Shown one piece after another: positions 45,849 through 54,683 of a DNA stretch of 64,000 bases. The notes under the pieces are model-generated. The model was not told the origin of the DNA and ran no database searches. It saw only the letters and a list, made by a program, of their open reading frames with translations. Where the stretch lies: contig NZ_BAAAWH010000001.1 of assembly GCF_039534975.1 (NCBI RefSeq), positions 2,170,001-2,234,000 on the forward strand, in the 5' to 3' direction. Within the stretch, counting starts at the first letter, position 1. Every line of letters starts with the position of its first letter. Position numbers and translations under genes: made by a program. The DNA comes from Microbacterium terregens (GTDB lineage: Bacteria > Actinomycetota > Actinomycetes > Actinomycetales > Microbacteriaceae).

Positions 45849-46895
45849 ATGAAGGTGCACAACCCGTTCCGCGTCGCGTTCGTCGCGACACTCGGCGTCG
45901 GACTCGGGCTGGTGCTGATCGGGAGCATCCAGACGTTGTCGACGATCCTTCTGTACGTCGGCACGGCGCTGTTCCTGAGCCTCGGTCTGGAGCCGGCGAT
46001 CTCATTCCTCGAGCGGCGCAAGCTTCGGCGCTGGGCGGCCGTGTTGATCACGATCGTGGCGGTCCTGGCGGCCTTCGCGGGCATTGTGCTCATGCTCGTT
46101 CCGATCATCTCGAGCCAGGTGAGCCAGCTGATCGCCGCCATCACGCGCCTCGTGCAGCGCGGGACGACCCTCGACGACATGAAGGCGTGGCTGGGCGGGG
46201 TCTTCCCCAACCTGAACGTCGACGAGGTGTTCGCCTTCGTCCAGGACTGGATCGAGAACCTCGACTATGCGTCGATCGGCGAGGGTGTCCTCGCTGTCGG
46301 CGCCTCGGTGCTCGCCGGGCTGGCGGGCGCCTTCATCGTCCTGATCCTGACCATTTACTTCACGGCATCGACCCCGAACCTCAAAGCCGCCGTCTACCAG
46401 CTGGTCCCGGCATCCAAGCGCGCCCGCTTCATCGATATCGCCGAGCAGATCACGAAGTCCGTCGGCTACTTCGTCATGGGCCAGGTGACGATGGGTGTCA
46501 TCAACGGTGTGCTCAGCGCGATCTTCCTGTCGATCATCGGCGCCCCGTTCCCGGCGGTGCTCGCCGTCGTCGCGTTCTTCTTCTCGCTGATCCCACTCGT
46601 GGGCACGCTGACCGGCTCGGCGATCATCGTGCTGACCTGCCTCGGTCTCGGTTCGCCCACGACGGCGCTGATCGCGGCGATCTACTACCTGATCTACATG
46701 CAGATCGAGGCCTATGTGATCTCTCCTCGGGTCATGAACCGCGCTGTGTCGGTCCCCGGCGCGGTCGTGGTGATCGCCGCTTTGGCGGGCGGATCGCTGC
46801 TCGGCCTGCTGGGCGCCCTGATCGCGATTCCGGTCGCGGCAAGCATCCTGATCATCTACCGCCAGGTTGTGATCCCGCGCCAGAACGAACGATGA
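45849..46895 (+). CDS. AI-2E family transporter (PerM/YdiK type)
   Basis: A 348-residue membrane protein with about seven hydrophobic segments, in the family named after the AI-2 exporter TqsA. The family signature lies in SVGYFVMGQVTMGVINGVLSA and in FFSLIPLVGTLTGSAI, with a long periplasmic loop (residues ~95-150). The substrate is not known; relatives include Na+/H+ antiporters. ATG 45849 begins KVHNPFRV. It is divergent from the envelope-protein gene across 175 nt that hold TA-rich -10-like stretches but no clear operator. Confidence 0.88.
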   Translation: MKVHNPFRVAFVATLGVGLGLVLIGSIQTLSTILLYVGTALFLSLGLEPAISFLERRKLRRWAAVLITIVAVLAAFAGIVLMLVPIISSQVSQLIAAITRLVQRGTTLDDMKAWLGGVFPNLNVDEVFAFVQDWIENLDYASIGEGVLAVGASVLAGLAGAFIVLILTIYFTASTPNLKAAVYQLVPASKRARFIDIAEQITKSVGYFVMGQVTMGVINGVLSAIFLSIIGAPFPAVLAVVAFFFSLIPLVGTLTGSAIIVLTCLGLGSPTTALIAAIYYLIYMQIEAYVISPRVMNRAVSVPGAVVVIAALAGGSLLGLLGALIAIPVAASILIIYRQVVIPRQNER

Positions 46896-46907
46896 CGCCG
46901 CCGGGGG

Positions 46908-47630
46908 TCACTCTCCGAGCGGGCCGTCCCATTCGGTGGCCAGGGGCAGTGCATCCGGGTTCACGGCGGCCACGATCTCAGTGAGCACGCGTCGGGTCTG
47001 ACTCTCCCCCACCCACAGGTGCTTGCCGCCCTCGACGGGGATCAGCACGGCATCGGGAATGGACGCGAACCGCTCCGCCGCGGCGTCGGGACGCAGATAG
47101 TCATCGAACTCGGGGACGACGACGACGACCCGGCGCGAGCCTCCCGCCCAGGCGGCGACCTCTTCGGGTGTCGTCCGGTGCAGCGGCGGCGATAGCAGGA
47201 TCACCCCCTCGACGTCATGGTCGAGCCCGTACTTCAGTGCCACTTCTGTGCCGAACGACCAGCCGACCAGCCACGGGCGCGGCAGCCCGCGGCTGCGGAC
47301 GAAGTCCATGGCGGCCGCCAGGTCGAACGCCTCCGCCCGCCCGCCGTCGAAGGCGCCGTCGCTGGTGCCACGCGGGGACGTGGTGCCGCGCGTATTGAAG
47401 CGCAGCACCGCGAGGTCCGCGAGAGCGGGAAGCCGCGCCGCCGCCTTGCGGAGGATGTGCGAGTCCATGAACCCGCCGGCTGTGGGCAGCGGATGCAGGG
47501 TCACGAGGGTCGCCACGGCGTCCCGTTCGTCGGGGAGGGCGAGTTCGCCGACGAGGGTGAGGTCATCGAGTGTGTTCAGGGAGATGTCCTCCCGCCGGGA
47601 AGGCAGGAGTATCGGTCCGCGGATGTCCAT
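46908..47630 (-). CDS. alpha/beta-hydrolase family protein
   Basis: A 240-residue serine hydrolase of the dienelactone/KANL3-Tex30-like type. The nucleophile elbow is GWSFGT (Ser in the position of GxSxG), preceded by VLRFNTRGT. The catalytic Asp is probably in VVVPEFDDYLRPD and the His in EGGKHLWVG. It is a single-domain cytoplasmic enzyme of unknown substrate. ATG 47630 lies 1 nt after the stop of the small zinc-protein gene. Confidence 0.87.
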   Translation of the reverse strand: MDIRGPILLPSRREDISLNTLDDLTLVGELALPDERDAVATLVTLHPLPTAGGFMDSHILRKAAARLPALADLAVLRFNTRGTTSPRGTSDGAFDGGRAEAFDLAAAMDFVRSRGLPRPWLVGWSFGTEVALKYGLDHDVEGVILLSPPLHRTTPEEVAAWAGGSRRVVVVVPEFDDYLRPDAAAERFASIPDAVLIPVEGGKHLWVGESQTRRVLTEIVAAVNPDALPLATEWDGPLGE

Positions 47631-47631
47631 G

Positions 47632-47916
47632 TCAGGCGATCCTCCAGCAATGCGTGTGCCAGTGTCTGCGCCCGGCGAGGTCCGCCTGGTCGCCGAGCAC
47701 GCCGTCGGCGCGCCACACAACCAGGTGTGCAACCCCGGTGGCGACTCCGCGGCCGCAGCCGGGGCACACGTAGCTCTTTCCCGCCTGCGCGGCCGTGACG
47801 GGCTGAACGGTCCATTCGAGGCCCCGGCGCACCTCGGTGCGCTTCCAGCCGGTCAGCAATCGCTCCATGGCCTCGTCGCCGTTCTCCTCGGAGCGTCGAC
47901 GATTCGACCGCGGCAT
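47632..47916 (-). CDS. small Cys/His-rich protein, putative zinc-binding
   Basis: A 94-residue protein conserved in Actinobacteria but uncharacterised (often mislabelled ATP/GTP-binding). Residues 51-54 form CPGC, His64 follows in GVAHLVVW, and the end RRHWHTHCW (residues 83-91) adds three His and a Cys. This CxxC-H-HxHxHC pattern should hold one or two zinc ions in a zinc-ribbon or HNH-like fold. An HNH-like nuclease is possible but unproven. It lies between a lytic transglycosylase and a hydrolase, within a tight minus-strand cluster. Confidence 0.72.
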   Translation of the reverse strand: MPRSNRRRSEENGDEAMERLLTGWKRTEVRRGLEWTVQPVTAAQAGKSYVCPGCGRGVATGVAHLVVWRADGVLGDQADLAGRRHWHTHCWRIA

Positions 47917-47921
47917 GGCCG

Positions 47922-48677
47922 TCAGTACCAGCCGACGCGCTCTGAGTGGTCCCAGGCACCACAGGGCGTGCCGTAGCGGCCGCCGATGTAGCCCAGGCCC
48001 CACGAGATCTGCGTCGCGGGGTTGGTCTCCCAGTCGGCGCCGGCGCTGGCCATCTTGTTGCCCGGCAGAGCCTGCGGAATCCCATATGCGCCGCTGCCCG
48101 CGTTGTAGGCGTTGACGCGCCAGCCGGACTCACGGTTCCACAGCGCCACGAGGCACGCGAACTGATCGTCGCCCCAGCCGCGGGCCAGCACCATCTCGTA
48201 GGCGATGCCCTGAGCGGTACCCGGATCCGGTGTGACGAACGGAGGGCGCCAGCCCGAGGAGGACTCCTCCCGATCTTCGTCGTTCGAGGCGACGATCGGC
48301 TCTGGCGTCGGGGTGGGCTTGGGTGTGACGTACACCGAGTAGCCCGCACGGTCGAGATCGGCGGCGGCCTGTTCGCCTGCCTCCCGCGCGAGCAGAAGGC
48401 TCTGCGCGTCATCGAGCGTGCTCGAGTAGAGCGTGACGGGCACGCGCTCTTCGGCGCGCGCCTGCGTGAGCGCGACACCCGTGGGCCCGATGTACGCGGC
48501 GGCGAACCCGATCACGGCGAACGCCGCGAAGACGCCGGCGACACCGCGTCGGCGGGACCAGCGCGGAGTGGTCGCGCCGCGCCGGTTCGAGGCAACTGCC
48601 ACCGCTGCCGTGTCCAGGGTCGCCACGTCCTGACGGGGCATCCGTCGCGCGGGAATCATCTCGTTGCCGGAAGTCAC
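47922..48677 (-). CDS. membrane-anchored lytic transglycosylase-like protein
   Basis: A 251-residue envelope protein. A basic N-terminus and one hydrophobic segment (VAGVFAAFAVIGFAAAYIG) act as anchor or signal, then a coiled helical and Thr/Pro linker part leads to a C-terminal SLT-like domain: LVALWNRESGWRVNAYNAGSGAYGIPQALPG. The Glu in NRESGW is the likely catalytic acid for cleaving peptidoglycan glycan strands. GTG 48677 lies 9 nt after TAGACT, so the leader is at most a few nt. Confidence 0.87.
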   Translation of the reverse strand: MTSGNEMIPARRMPRQDVATLDTAAVAVASNRRGATTPRWSRRRGVAGVFAAFAVIGFAAAYIGPTGVALTQARAEERVPVTLYSSTLDDAQSLLLAREAGEQAAADLDRAGYSVYVTPKPTPTPEPIVASNDEDREESSSGWRPPFVTPDPGTAQGIAYEMVLARGWGDDQFACLVALWNRESGWRVNAYNAGSGAYGIPQALPGNKMASAGADWETNPATQISWGLGYIGGRYGTPCGAWDHSERVGWY

Positions 48678-48686
48678 AGTGTCCCG

Positions 48687-48692
48687 AGTCTA
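48687..48692 (-). promoter_or_regulatory. -10 element of the lytic transglycosylase gene
   Basis: TAGACT on the minus strand, 9 nt before GTG 48677; nearly leaderless. Confidence 0.45.
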
Positions 48693-48735
48693 CCCAGCAG
48701 ACCCTGAGCGTGTCATCCGGAGGGCTCTTGCGAGG

Positions 48736-49308
48736 TCACGCGACGGCGAGGATGACTTCGATCACAGCATCCAGAACGGCGTCCACCTGCACTTCGCGGT
48801 ATCCCCCGCGCTGCATGCGGAACGCGACCCCACGCACCTGCTCGACCGACAGGGATTCGCCGGTCTCGAGGTAGCGGGCGAGCTTGTCGGCGACGAGATC
48901 CACTTCGTCGATGCGGTATCCATAGCGAAGTCCGCCGACGCGGTCGAAGCGTCGTCCTTTCGGGCGCGACAGACGATCCAGCACCACTTGCGCCGTCTCC
49001 CGGGTCAGTCCCACCCAGGCGTGCACGCCCCCGTCAGCCACCGCTGCCTCGCGCTCCCGGGCCGCAAAGGCATCCTCGATGCGGCCGAGCGCCGCGTCGA
49101 CCGCTGAGATCACGTAGCCGTGCCGCACGATCGGGAACGCGACCTGGCGCACGTCGGCCGAGGTCATCCCGTCGGGCCCCGCGCCGAGCTCCTCGAATGC
49201 GTGCCGAGCACGTAGGAGGAATGCGTCCACGGCGCGCTTTTCGTAGCCCTTCACCGACCCGTGGGTCTCGGCGAAGGTGATCGTGGGAGTTTCCGATGTC
49301 GTCATCAT
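48736..49308 (-). CDS. DivIVA-domain-containing protein
   Basis: A 190-residue soluble protein. GYEKRAVDAFLLRARHAFEEL near the N-terminus and a repeat of the same type (VRQVAFPIVRHGYVISAVDAAL; VRGVAFRMQRGGYREVQVDAVLD) are DivIVA-like segments found in actinobacterial proteins. It lacks the long coiled coil of Wag31/DivIVA, so a full scaffold role is unlikely. ATG 49308 overlaps the cdsA stop (ATGA), tying it to phospholipid synthesis genes. Cell-pole or envelope function is inferred only. Confidence 0.8.
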   Translation of the reverse strand: MMTTSETPTITFAETHGSVKGYEKRAVDAFLLRARHAFEELGAGPDGMTSADVRQVAFPIVRHGYVISAVDAALGRIEDAFAAREREAAVADGGVHAWVGLTRETAQVVLDRLSRPKGRRFDRVGGLRYGYRIDEVDLVADKLARYLETGESLSVEQVRGVAFRMQRGGYREVQVDAVLDAVIEVILAVA

Positions 49309-50351
49309 GCCGCCAAAGGAGAGAACAGGTAGAAGAGGGCGAGCGCCCCCACCACCGACGGGAGGATCGAATCCAGCCGGTCGAGGACTCCCCCGTGGCC
49401 GGGCAGCCAGGAACTCATGTCCTTGATGCCGAGGTCGCGCTTGATCATCGACTCGCCGAGGTCGCCCGCCGTAGCGGTTCCCAGGATCACCGCGCCGATC
49501 ACCAGACCCGTCCACCAGGGCAGCCCGAGCATGAACAGAGCGAGCAGGACGCCTGCCACCAGTGCCGCCAGCGCTGCGCCGGCGAAACCCTCCCAGGTCT
49601 TCTTCGGACTGATCCGCGGAGCCATCGGATGCTTGCCGAACGCAACGCCCGCAGCGTACGCGCCGGTATCGGATGCGACGGCGATGATGATGAACGCCAG
49701 CACCCACCACTCGCCGCCTTCCTGCCGGAGGAGGATCAGGCACAGGCTGGTCAGGAACGCGACGTACAGCTGCAGGAATCCAGCGATGAGGACATCGCTG
49801 AGCACGGCGCCGTACGTCCGTCCGTCTCTGGCGAACATCTGGGCCAGCAGCCGCCAGACGATCACGAGAGCCACCGCGACGAAGGCCGCGATCCAGTGCA
49901 GCCACAGATCCACGAAGTAGCCGGACAGCACGAGCACGGCGCCGATGAGAAGCTGAGGGATCAGATCGACCCGGCGCCCCGCGCCGATGAGGGCGCGCCC
50001 GAACTCGAACATGCCCAGCATGCCGGCCGCGAGTGCGAACAGCACGAAGACCCACTTGAGGAAGATCAGCGACGCGATCAGGACGGCACCGATCGCCAGA
50101 CCGATCAGGATCGCGACGATCAGGTCGCGACCGGTGCGCTGTTTGATCCGCTCGTTCGCTTCTTCGAACTCCGCACGGGCTTGAGCGACTTGGTTCTCGA
50201 ACTCGTTGCGAGCCGCGCGGACGTGCGACTGGAACGCCGGATTGGCGGCGTTGGCGGAGGATCTTCGGTGCTGGCGAGCGGCATCCCGCCTCGTCAGCGG
50301 CGCGTCCGTGGGCGGCTCGTTGCCCGGCTGCTCGCGGGATGCGTCGGTCAT
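49305..50351 (-). CDS. cdsA: phosphatidate cytidylyltransferase
   Basis: A 348-residue membrane enzyme making CDP-diacylglycerol from phosphatidate and CTP. A hydrophilic N-terminal region of about 75 residues, with a charged helix (ARAEFEEANERIKQRT), precedes some eight membrane segments. The CdsA signature is SWLPGHGGVLDRLDSILPS near the C-terminus, with ISPKKTWEG in the preceding loop. It follows frr with 7 nt between genes, in the usual rpsB-tsf-pyrH-frr-cdsA order. Confidence 0.96.
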   Translation of the reverse strand: MTDASREQPGNEPPTDAPLTRRDAARQHRRSSANAANPAFQSHVRAARNEFENQVAQARAEFEEANERIKQRTGRDLIVAILIGLAIGAVLIASLIFLKWVFVLFALAAGMLGMFEFGRALIGAGRRVDLIPQLLIGAVLVLSGYFVDLWLHWIAAFVAVALVIVWRLLAQMFARDGRTYGAVLSDVLIAGFLQLYVAFLTSLCLILLRQEGGEWWVLAFIIIAVASDTGAYAAGVAFGKHPMAPRISPKKTWEGFAGAALAALVAGVLLALFMLGLPWWTGLVIGAVILGTATAGDLGESMIKRDLGIKDMSSWLPGHGGVLDRLDSILPSVVGALALFYLFSPLAA

Positions 50352-50358
50352 CGTGGAC

Positions 50359-50913
50359 TCAGATCTCGAGGAGCTCGGTCTCTTTGCGCTTGAGCGCGTC
50401 GTCGATCGCGTCGACGTGGGCGCGCGTCAGCGCGTCGAGTTCTTTCTCAGCGCGGGCCAGCTCGTCTTCACCGATATCGCTCTTGAGGGCGTCCAGGTCG
50501 TCCTTGGACTTGCGCCGGATGCCGCGGACGTGCACCTTGGCGTCCTCGGCCTTCGCGCGCACGACCTTGACGAATTCGCGGCGGCGCTCCTCGGTCAGCT
50601 CGGGCAAGGTGACCCGGACGATGGTGCCGTCATTGGTCGGGTTCGCGCCGAGGTTCGGCATCTCCCGAATGGCCTGTTCGATCGCCTTCAGTGCCGTCTT
50701 GTCGTACGGCGTGACCAGGATGGTGCGTGCCTCGGGATTGTTCAGCGAGGCGAGCTGCGCCAGCGGCGTCGGAGTTCCGTAGTAGTCGACGAGGATCTTT
50801 TGGAACAGCTGCGGGTTGGCACGGCCGGTGCGCACCGTCGCGAAGTCGTCCTTCGCACCTTCTACGGCGCGATCCATGCGCGTGCCGGCCTCGGCCAAGA
50901 CGTCGGCGATCAC
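50359..50913 (-). CDS. frr: ribosome recycling factor
   Basis: A 184-residue RRF that splits post-termination ribosomes with EF-G. Recognisable parts are [30 protein letters not shown] and [17 protein letters not shown], ending in the three-helix bundle. The GTG start at 50913 has AGGAG 5 nt upstream. It is 51 nt downstream of pyrH. Confidence 0.97.
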   Translation of the reverse strand: MIADVLAEAGTRMDRAVEGAKDDFATVRTGRANPQLFQKILVDYYGTPTPLAQLASLNNPEARTILVTPYDKTALKAIEQAIREMPNLGANPTNDGTIVRVTLPELTEERRREFVKVVRAKAEDAKVHVRGIRRKSKDDLDALKSDIGEDELARAEKELDALTRAHVDAIDDALKRKETELLEI

Positions 50914-50964
50914 AGTGACTCCTATCGGTTGATCTGAGGGCTAAGTCTAGTCGTGGGCGCTAGG

Positions 50965-51684
50965 TCACGCCGTGACGAGGGTGCCGATAGGGTCACCCAA
51001 CAGCGCCCTGGTGACATTGCCCGCCGGCTCCATTCCGAACACGCGCATGTCCATGCGGTTGTCCATGCACAGGCTGAAGGCCGTCGAGTCGACGACCTTG
51101 AGTCCGCGCTGCAGGGCATCGAGGTACGTGATCCGGTCGATCAGGGTCGCGTCCGGGTCCTTGTTCGGGTCTGCCGTGTAGACGCCGTCCACGCCGTTCT
51201 TTGCGACCAGGACCTCGGACGCCCCGATCTCGAGGGCGCGCTGCGCGGCGACGGTGTCGGTCGAGAAGTACGGAAGCCCCGCGCCGGCGCCGAAGATGAC
51301 GACCCGGCCCTTCTCCATGTGCCGCTCGGCCCGACGGGGGATGTAGGGCTCGGCGACCTGCGTCATCGATATCGCAGACTGCACTCGCGTGGCCGCGCCG
51401 GCCTGCTCGAGGAAGTCCTGCAGCGCGAGCGCGTTCATCACGGTCCCGAGCATCCCCATGTAGTCGGCGCGTCCCCGGTCCATTCCGCGCTGGCTGAGTT
51501 CGGCACCGCGGAAGAAGTTGCCGCCGCCCACGACGACGGCGATCTCCACCCGGTCCACCGCCGCGGCGATCTCGCGGGCCATCTGGCTGACGACATCGGG
51601 GTTCACACCCAGCTGGCCGCCGCCGAAGGCCTCACCGGAGAGCTTCAGCAGGACGCGCCGGGTTCCGGTCGCTTCATCGATCAC
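50965..51684 (-). CDS. pyrH: uridylate kinase
   Basis: A 239-residue hexameric amino-acid-kinase-fold UMP kinase. [14 protein letters not shown] binds ATP phosphates; [13 protein letters not shown] and [18 protein letters not shown] contact [23 protein letters not shown] is the ATP region. The GTG start at 51684 has GAGAGGAT upstream. An intrinsic terminator separates it from tsf. Confidence 0.97.
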   Translation of the reverse strand: MIDEATGTRRVLLKLSGEAFGGGQLGVNPDVVSQMAREIAAAVDRVEIAVVVGGGNFFRGAELSQRGMDRGRADYMGMLGTVMNALALQDFLEQAGAATRVQSAISMTQVAEPYIPRRAERHMEKGRVVIFGAGAGLPYFSTDTVAAQRALEIGASEVLVAKNGVDGVYTADPNKDPDATLIDRITYLDALQRGLKVVDSTAFSLCMDNRMDMRVFGMEPAGNVTRALLGDPIGTLVTA

Positions 51685-51753
51685 GTGTCATCCTCTCGTC
51701 GCGTACAGAAAACCATCTAAAGGGCATCGCGGGGAATTGCCCGTCGATGGCGT

Positions 51754-51788
51754 GAAAAAGGCCCGCATCGAAGTGATGCGGGCCTTTT
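51754..51788 (-). terminator. intrinsic terminator after tsf
   Basis: A perfect 10-bp stem, GGCCCGCATC (51760-51769) with GATGCGGGCC (51775-51784), and a 5-nt loop. On the minus strand it ends in TTTTT, and the other side also has TTTT, so it could act both ways. It is the clearest intrinsic terminator in the window. Confidence 0.9.
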
Positions 51789-51795
51789 CACGGTG

Positions 51796-52623
51796 CTAAG
51801 CGCCGACCTTGAAGCGGGCGAAGCCCGTCAGGGTCAGACCGGCGTCCTTGGCCACCTGCGCCACGGACTGCTTGTTGTCCTTGGCGTAGTCCTGGTCCAG
51901 GAGCGAGACCTGCTTGAAGAACGCGTTCACGCGGCCTTCGACGATCTTCGGAAGGGCGGCCTCGGGCTTGCCCTCGTTGCGGGAGATCTCGGTGACGATC
52001 TCACGCTCCTTCTCGACGTCGGCCGCGGGGACCTCGTCGCGCGAGAGGTAGGACGGGTTCGCGAACGAGATGTGCTGCGCGAGGCTGCGAGCGGTCTCAG
52101 CGTCATCGCCCGAGTAGGCCAGGACGACGCCGACCTGCGGGGGCAGGTCCTTGCTGGTCTTGTGCAGGTACACCTCGAACTTGTCACCCGAGAGGGTGCG
52201 AACGCGGCGAAGCTCGACCTTCTCGCCGATGATCGCGGCCTCGTCGGCGATGAGCTGCTCGACGGTCTGGTTTCCGGCGGGGGCTGCGAGAGCAGCCTCG
52301 ACGGAATCGGCGCCGACAGCGGCTGCGGCATCCGCCACCTTGTCCGCCAGCGTGATGAAGCGCTCGTTCTTGGCGACGAAGTCGGTCTCGCACGCGAGTT
52401 CGACCAGGGTGACCTTGCCACCCTGCTCGCGGGCGACCACGAGGCCTTCGCTGGTGGAGCGGTCCGCGCGCTTGGCATTGCCCTTCGCGCCCTTCAGACG
52501 CAGGATCTCGACGGCCTTCTCGACGTCGCCGTCGGCCTCTTCGAGCGCCTTCTTGGTGTCGACCATGCCGGTTCCGAGCTGCTCGCGCAGCGCCTTGATG
52601 TCGGCGATCGTGAAGTTTGCCAT
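51796..52623 (-). CDS. tsf: translation elongation factor Ts
   Basis: A 275-residue nucleotide exchange factor for EF-Tu. The N-terminal UBA-like part (DIKALREQLGTGMVDTKKALEEADGDVEKA) and the TDFVAKN motif that contacts EF-Tu are intact. ATG 52623 is preceded by AAGGAGCC about 10 nt upstream. The 140-nt gap to rpsB holds GC-rich partial inverted repeats that might attenuate, but no clear terminator. Confidence 0.97.
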   Translation of the reverse strand: MANFTIADIKALREQLGTGMVDTKKALEEADGDVEKAVEILRLKGAKGNAKRADRSTSEGLVVAREQGGKVTLVELACETDFVAKNERFITLADKVADAAAAVGADSVEAALAAPAGNQTVEQLIADEAAIIGEKVELRRVRTLSGDKFEVYLHKTSKDLPPQVGVVLAYSGDDAETARSLAQHISFANPSYLSRDEVPAADVEKEREIVTEISRNEGKPEAALPKIVEGRVNAFFKQVSLLDQDYAKDNKQSVAQVAKDAGLTLTGFARFKVGA

Positions 52624-52763
52624 CGGTAGTGGCTCCTTGATTGTGATGAGTTCGTGTGAGTGCAAGGGCGGACCGTGTGAAACGGCTTCCACCGAGAGTG
52701 TTGCAGACCGGGGCGAGCCTGAGCTCACCACCGGCCTGCAGCGCAGTGCTGGCGGTTCAGTGC

Positions 52764-53747
52764 CTACTTGGCGTCTTCGGCTTCTGCGGCTTCGACGTCG
52801 GCCACGGGCTCGCCGGCGGCGTCCGCGATGGCCTCGTCGTGAGCCTCGGCACCGGCGACGTCATCGGCCGACTCGGTTGCCGCTTCGACCTCGGCTGCCT
52901 GCTCGTCGACGACCAGCTCGGAAGCCTCGGCTTCGGCCAGCGCGACGTCGGCGACCTTCTCGGTCTCGGCGGAGGACTGCTCGGGCGTGCTCTGCTCGAG
53001 CAGCTCGCGCTCCCAGTCGGTGAGGGGCTCTGCGGCCTCTGCAGCGTCGGAGGGCTGGTGGCGCTGGATGAGGCCCTCGGCGGCGGCGTCGGCGATGATG
53101 CGGGTGAGCAGGCCCACCGAGCGGATCGCGTCGTCGTTACCGGGGATCGGGTACTGGAGCTCGTCCGGGTCGGCGTTCGTGTCCAGGATGCCGATGATCG
53201 GGATGCCGAGCTTCGTGGCCTCGTTTACCGCGAGGTGCTCGCGCTTGGCGTCGACGACCCAGATGGCAGACGGCGTCTTGGACATGTTCCGGATGCCGCC
53301 GAGCGACTTGTGCAGCTTGGTGAGCTCGCGCTTCTTCAGCAGCAGCTCCTTCTTGGTGAAGCCGCTGTCAGCCGGGTTCTCGTAGTCGAGCTCCTCGAGC
53401 TCCTTCATGCGCGCGAGACGCTTGGAGACCGTCTGGAAGTTGGTGAGGAGGCCGCCCAGCCAGCGCTGGTTCACGTACGGCTGGCCGACGCGGGTCGCCT
53501 GCTCGGCGATGATCTCCTGCGCCTGCTTCTTGGTTCCGACGAAGAGGACGGTGCCGCCGTGGGCGACGGTCTCCTTGACGAACTCGTACGCCTTGTCGAT
53601 GTACGTCAGCGACTGCTGCAGGTCGATGATGTGGATGCCGCTGCGCTCGGTGAGAATGAAGCGCTTGACTTTCGGGTTCCACCGGCGGGTCTGGTGTCCG
53701 AAATGGACGCCGCTGTCGAGCAGCTGGCGAATGGTGACGACGGCCAT
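52764..53747 (-). CDS. rpsB: 30S ribosomal protein S2
   Basis: A 327-residue S2, longer than E. coli S2 at 241. The core, [49 protein letters not shown] and [19 protein letters not shown], is intact. The extra ~75 C-terminal residues are very acidic and Ala-rich ([17 protein letters not shown]), an actinobacterial feature of unknown function. ATG 53747 has AGGAGAAC before it. A long leader precedes it. Confidence 0.97.
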   Translation of the reverse strand: MAVVTIRQLLDSGVHFGHQTRRWNPKVKRFILTERSGIHIIDLQQSLTYIDKAYEFVKETVAHGGTVLFVGTKKQAQEIIAEQATRVGQPYVNQRWLGGLLTNFQTVSKRLARMKELEELDYENPADSGFTKKELLLKKRELTKLHKSLGGIRNMSKTPSAIWVVDAKREHLAVNEATKLGIPIIGILDTNADPDELQYPIPGNDDAIRSVGLLTRIIADAAAEGLIQRHQPSDAAEAAEPLTDWERELLEQSTPEQSSAETEKVADVALAEAEASELVVDEQAAEVEAATESADDVAGAEAHDEAIADAAGEPVADVEAAEAEDAK

Positions 53748-53979
53748 AGCCGTTCTCCTGTTCTCGACGCAGGAATGCGCCGTTTGCGGTTGTGTTTCGC
53801 CGGACCGAGTGGTCGGCGCGCCTGGTGCCCGGCACACGCCCACTCCGGTGCGATGTCGCTTTCGAGAAATCGCCCCATGAGACCGGTGGGAGTGGATGCC
53901 GCGCTGCCACGAACCTGCGTTCGTGTTCGCGCTCTGGGCACGCGTATTCACCCCGCGAGCGAGGTGTCGTTCCAGTGTA
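53748..53979 (-). promoter_or_regulatory. rpsB promoter and long structured leader
   Basis: TACACT on the minus strand (53974-53979) is the best -10, giving a leader of about 220 nt. The leader contains a perfect 7-bp hairpin, CACGAAC-GCAG-GTTCGTG (53908-53925), with no T-tract, so it is not a terminator. S2 autoregulation through its leader is known in gamma-proteobacteria; whether this leader works that way is open. The remaining 53980-54076 up to the M23 gene shows no further feature. Confidence 0.4.
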
Positions 53980-54076
53980 CCAGGCGGGTCTCCTCCCCAG
54001 CTGCTCGGGCGCCGGCTCTCTCCCCCGTCCGCGGCGATCTGCGCAGACGCGCCCCGTGAGTCGCCACGCTGGGCTG

Positions 54077-54652
54077 ATGCCCGTCCCTCGCACACCCGCT
54101 GCCCGCACCGTCGTTCGGCGGCGACTGAGCGGATGGCTGGCGATCTGGACGGCGACGGTCGTCTTGTCGGCAACCGGCCTGACCCCACCGGCCGCCGCGG
54201 TCTCGAGAGCGATCGAGGCGTCGCCGGCGGTGGATCTGTCAACGCTGGGCTGGGTGTGGCCGGCAGCGCGGTTCCGGCTGGTACGGCCGTTCGTCGCACC
54301 CGCGCACGAATACGCCCCGGGGCACCGCGGGATCGATCTCGAACCCACTGGCGGCTCTGCCGTGCGCGCGCCGGCCGACGGTGTCGTGGCGTTCTCGGGA
54401 AGCGTCGCCGGCCGCGGCATCCTGACGATCGATCACGGCGGAGGACTCATCACGACCCTCGAACCGGTCGAGTCCGCGCTCGAACCGGGAACTCCCGTGC
54501 GGAGAGGCGAGGACGTGGCGGCCCTCGCGGTCGGCGGTCACGCGCTGCCGGGGACCCTGCACTTCGGGGTGCGGTCGGACGGCGCGTACGTCAACCCGAT
54601 GCTGCTGTTGGGAGGGGTTCCGCGCGCGGTGCTGCTCCCCTGCTGCGACTGA
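54077..54652 (+). CDS. exported M23-fold (LytM-like) protein, probably inactive
   Basis: A 191-residue secreted protein. Residues 1-43 form a signal peptide (basic [10 protein letters not shown], then a hydrophobic stretch ending PPAAAVS). The LytM fold follows: [14 protein letters not shown] keeps the first zinc His and Asp, and LHFGV the last zinc His. The catalytic His of the HxH motif is Thr (GTLHFG), and the YxH motif reads LITTLEP, so peptidase activity is doubtful. The start is uncertain; GTG 54056 is also in frame. It is divergent from rpsB, as in other Actinobacteria. Confidence 0.82.
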   Translation: MPVPRTPAARTVVRRRLSGWLAIWTATVVLSATGLTPPAAAVSRAIEASPAVDLSTLGWVWPAARFRLVRPFVAPAHEYAPGHRGIDLEPTGGSAVRAPADGVVAFSGSVAGRGILTIDHGGGLITTLEPVESALEPGTPVRRGEDVAALAVGGHALPGTLHFGVRSDGAYVNPMLLLGGVPRAVLLPCCD

Positions 54653-54683
54653 CGGGGTGGATCCAGCCTGTTCGGCGCGTGGA

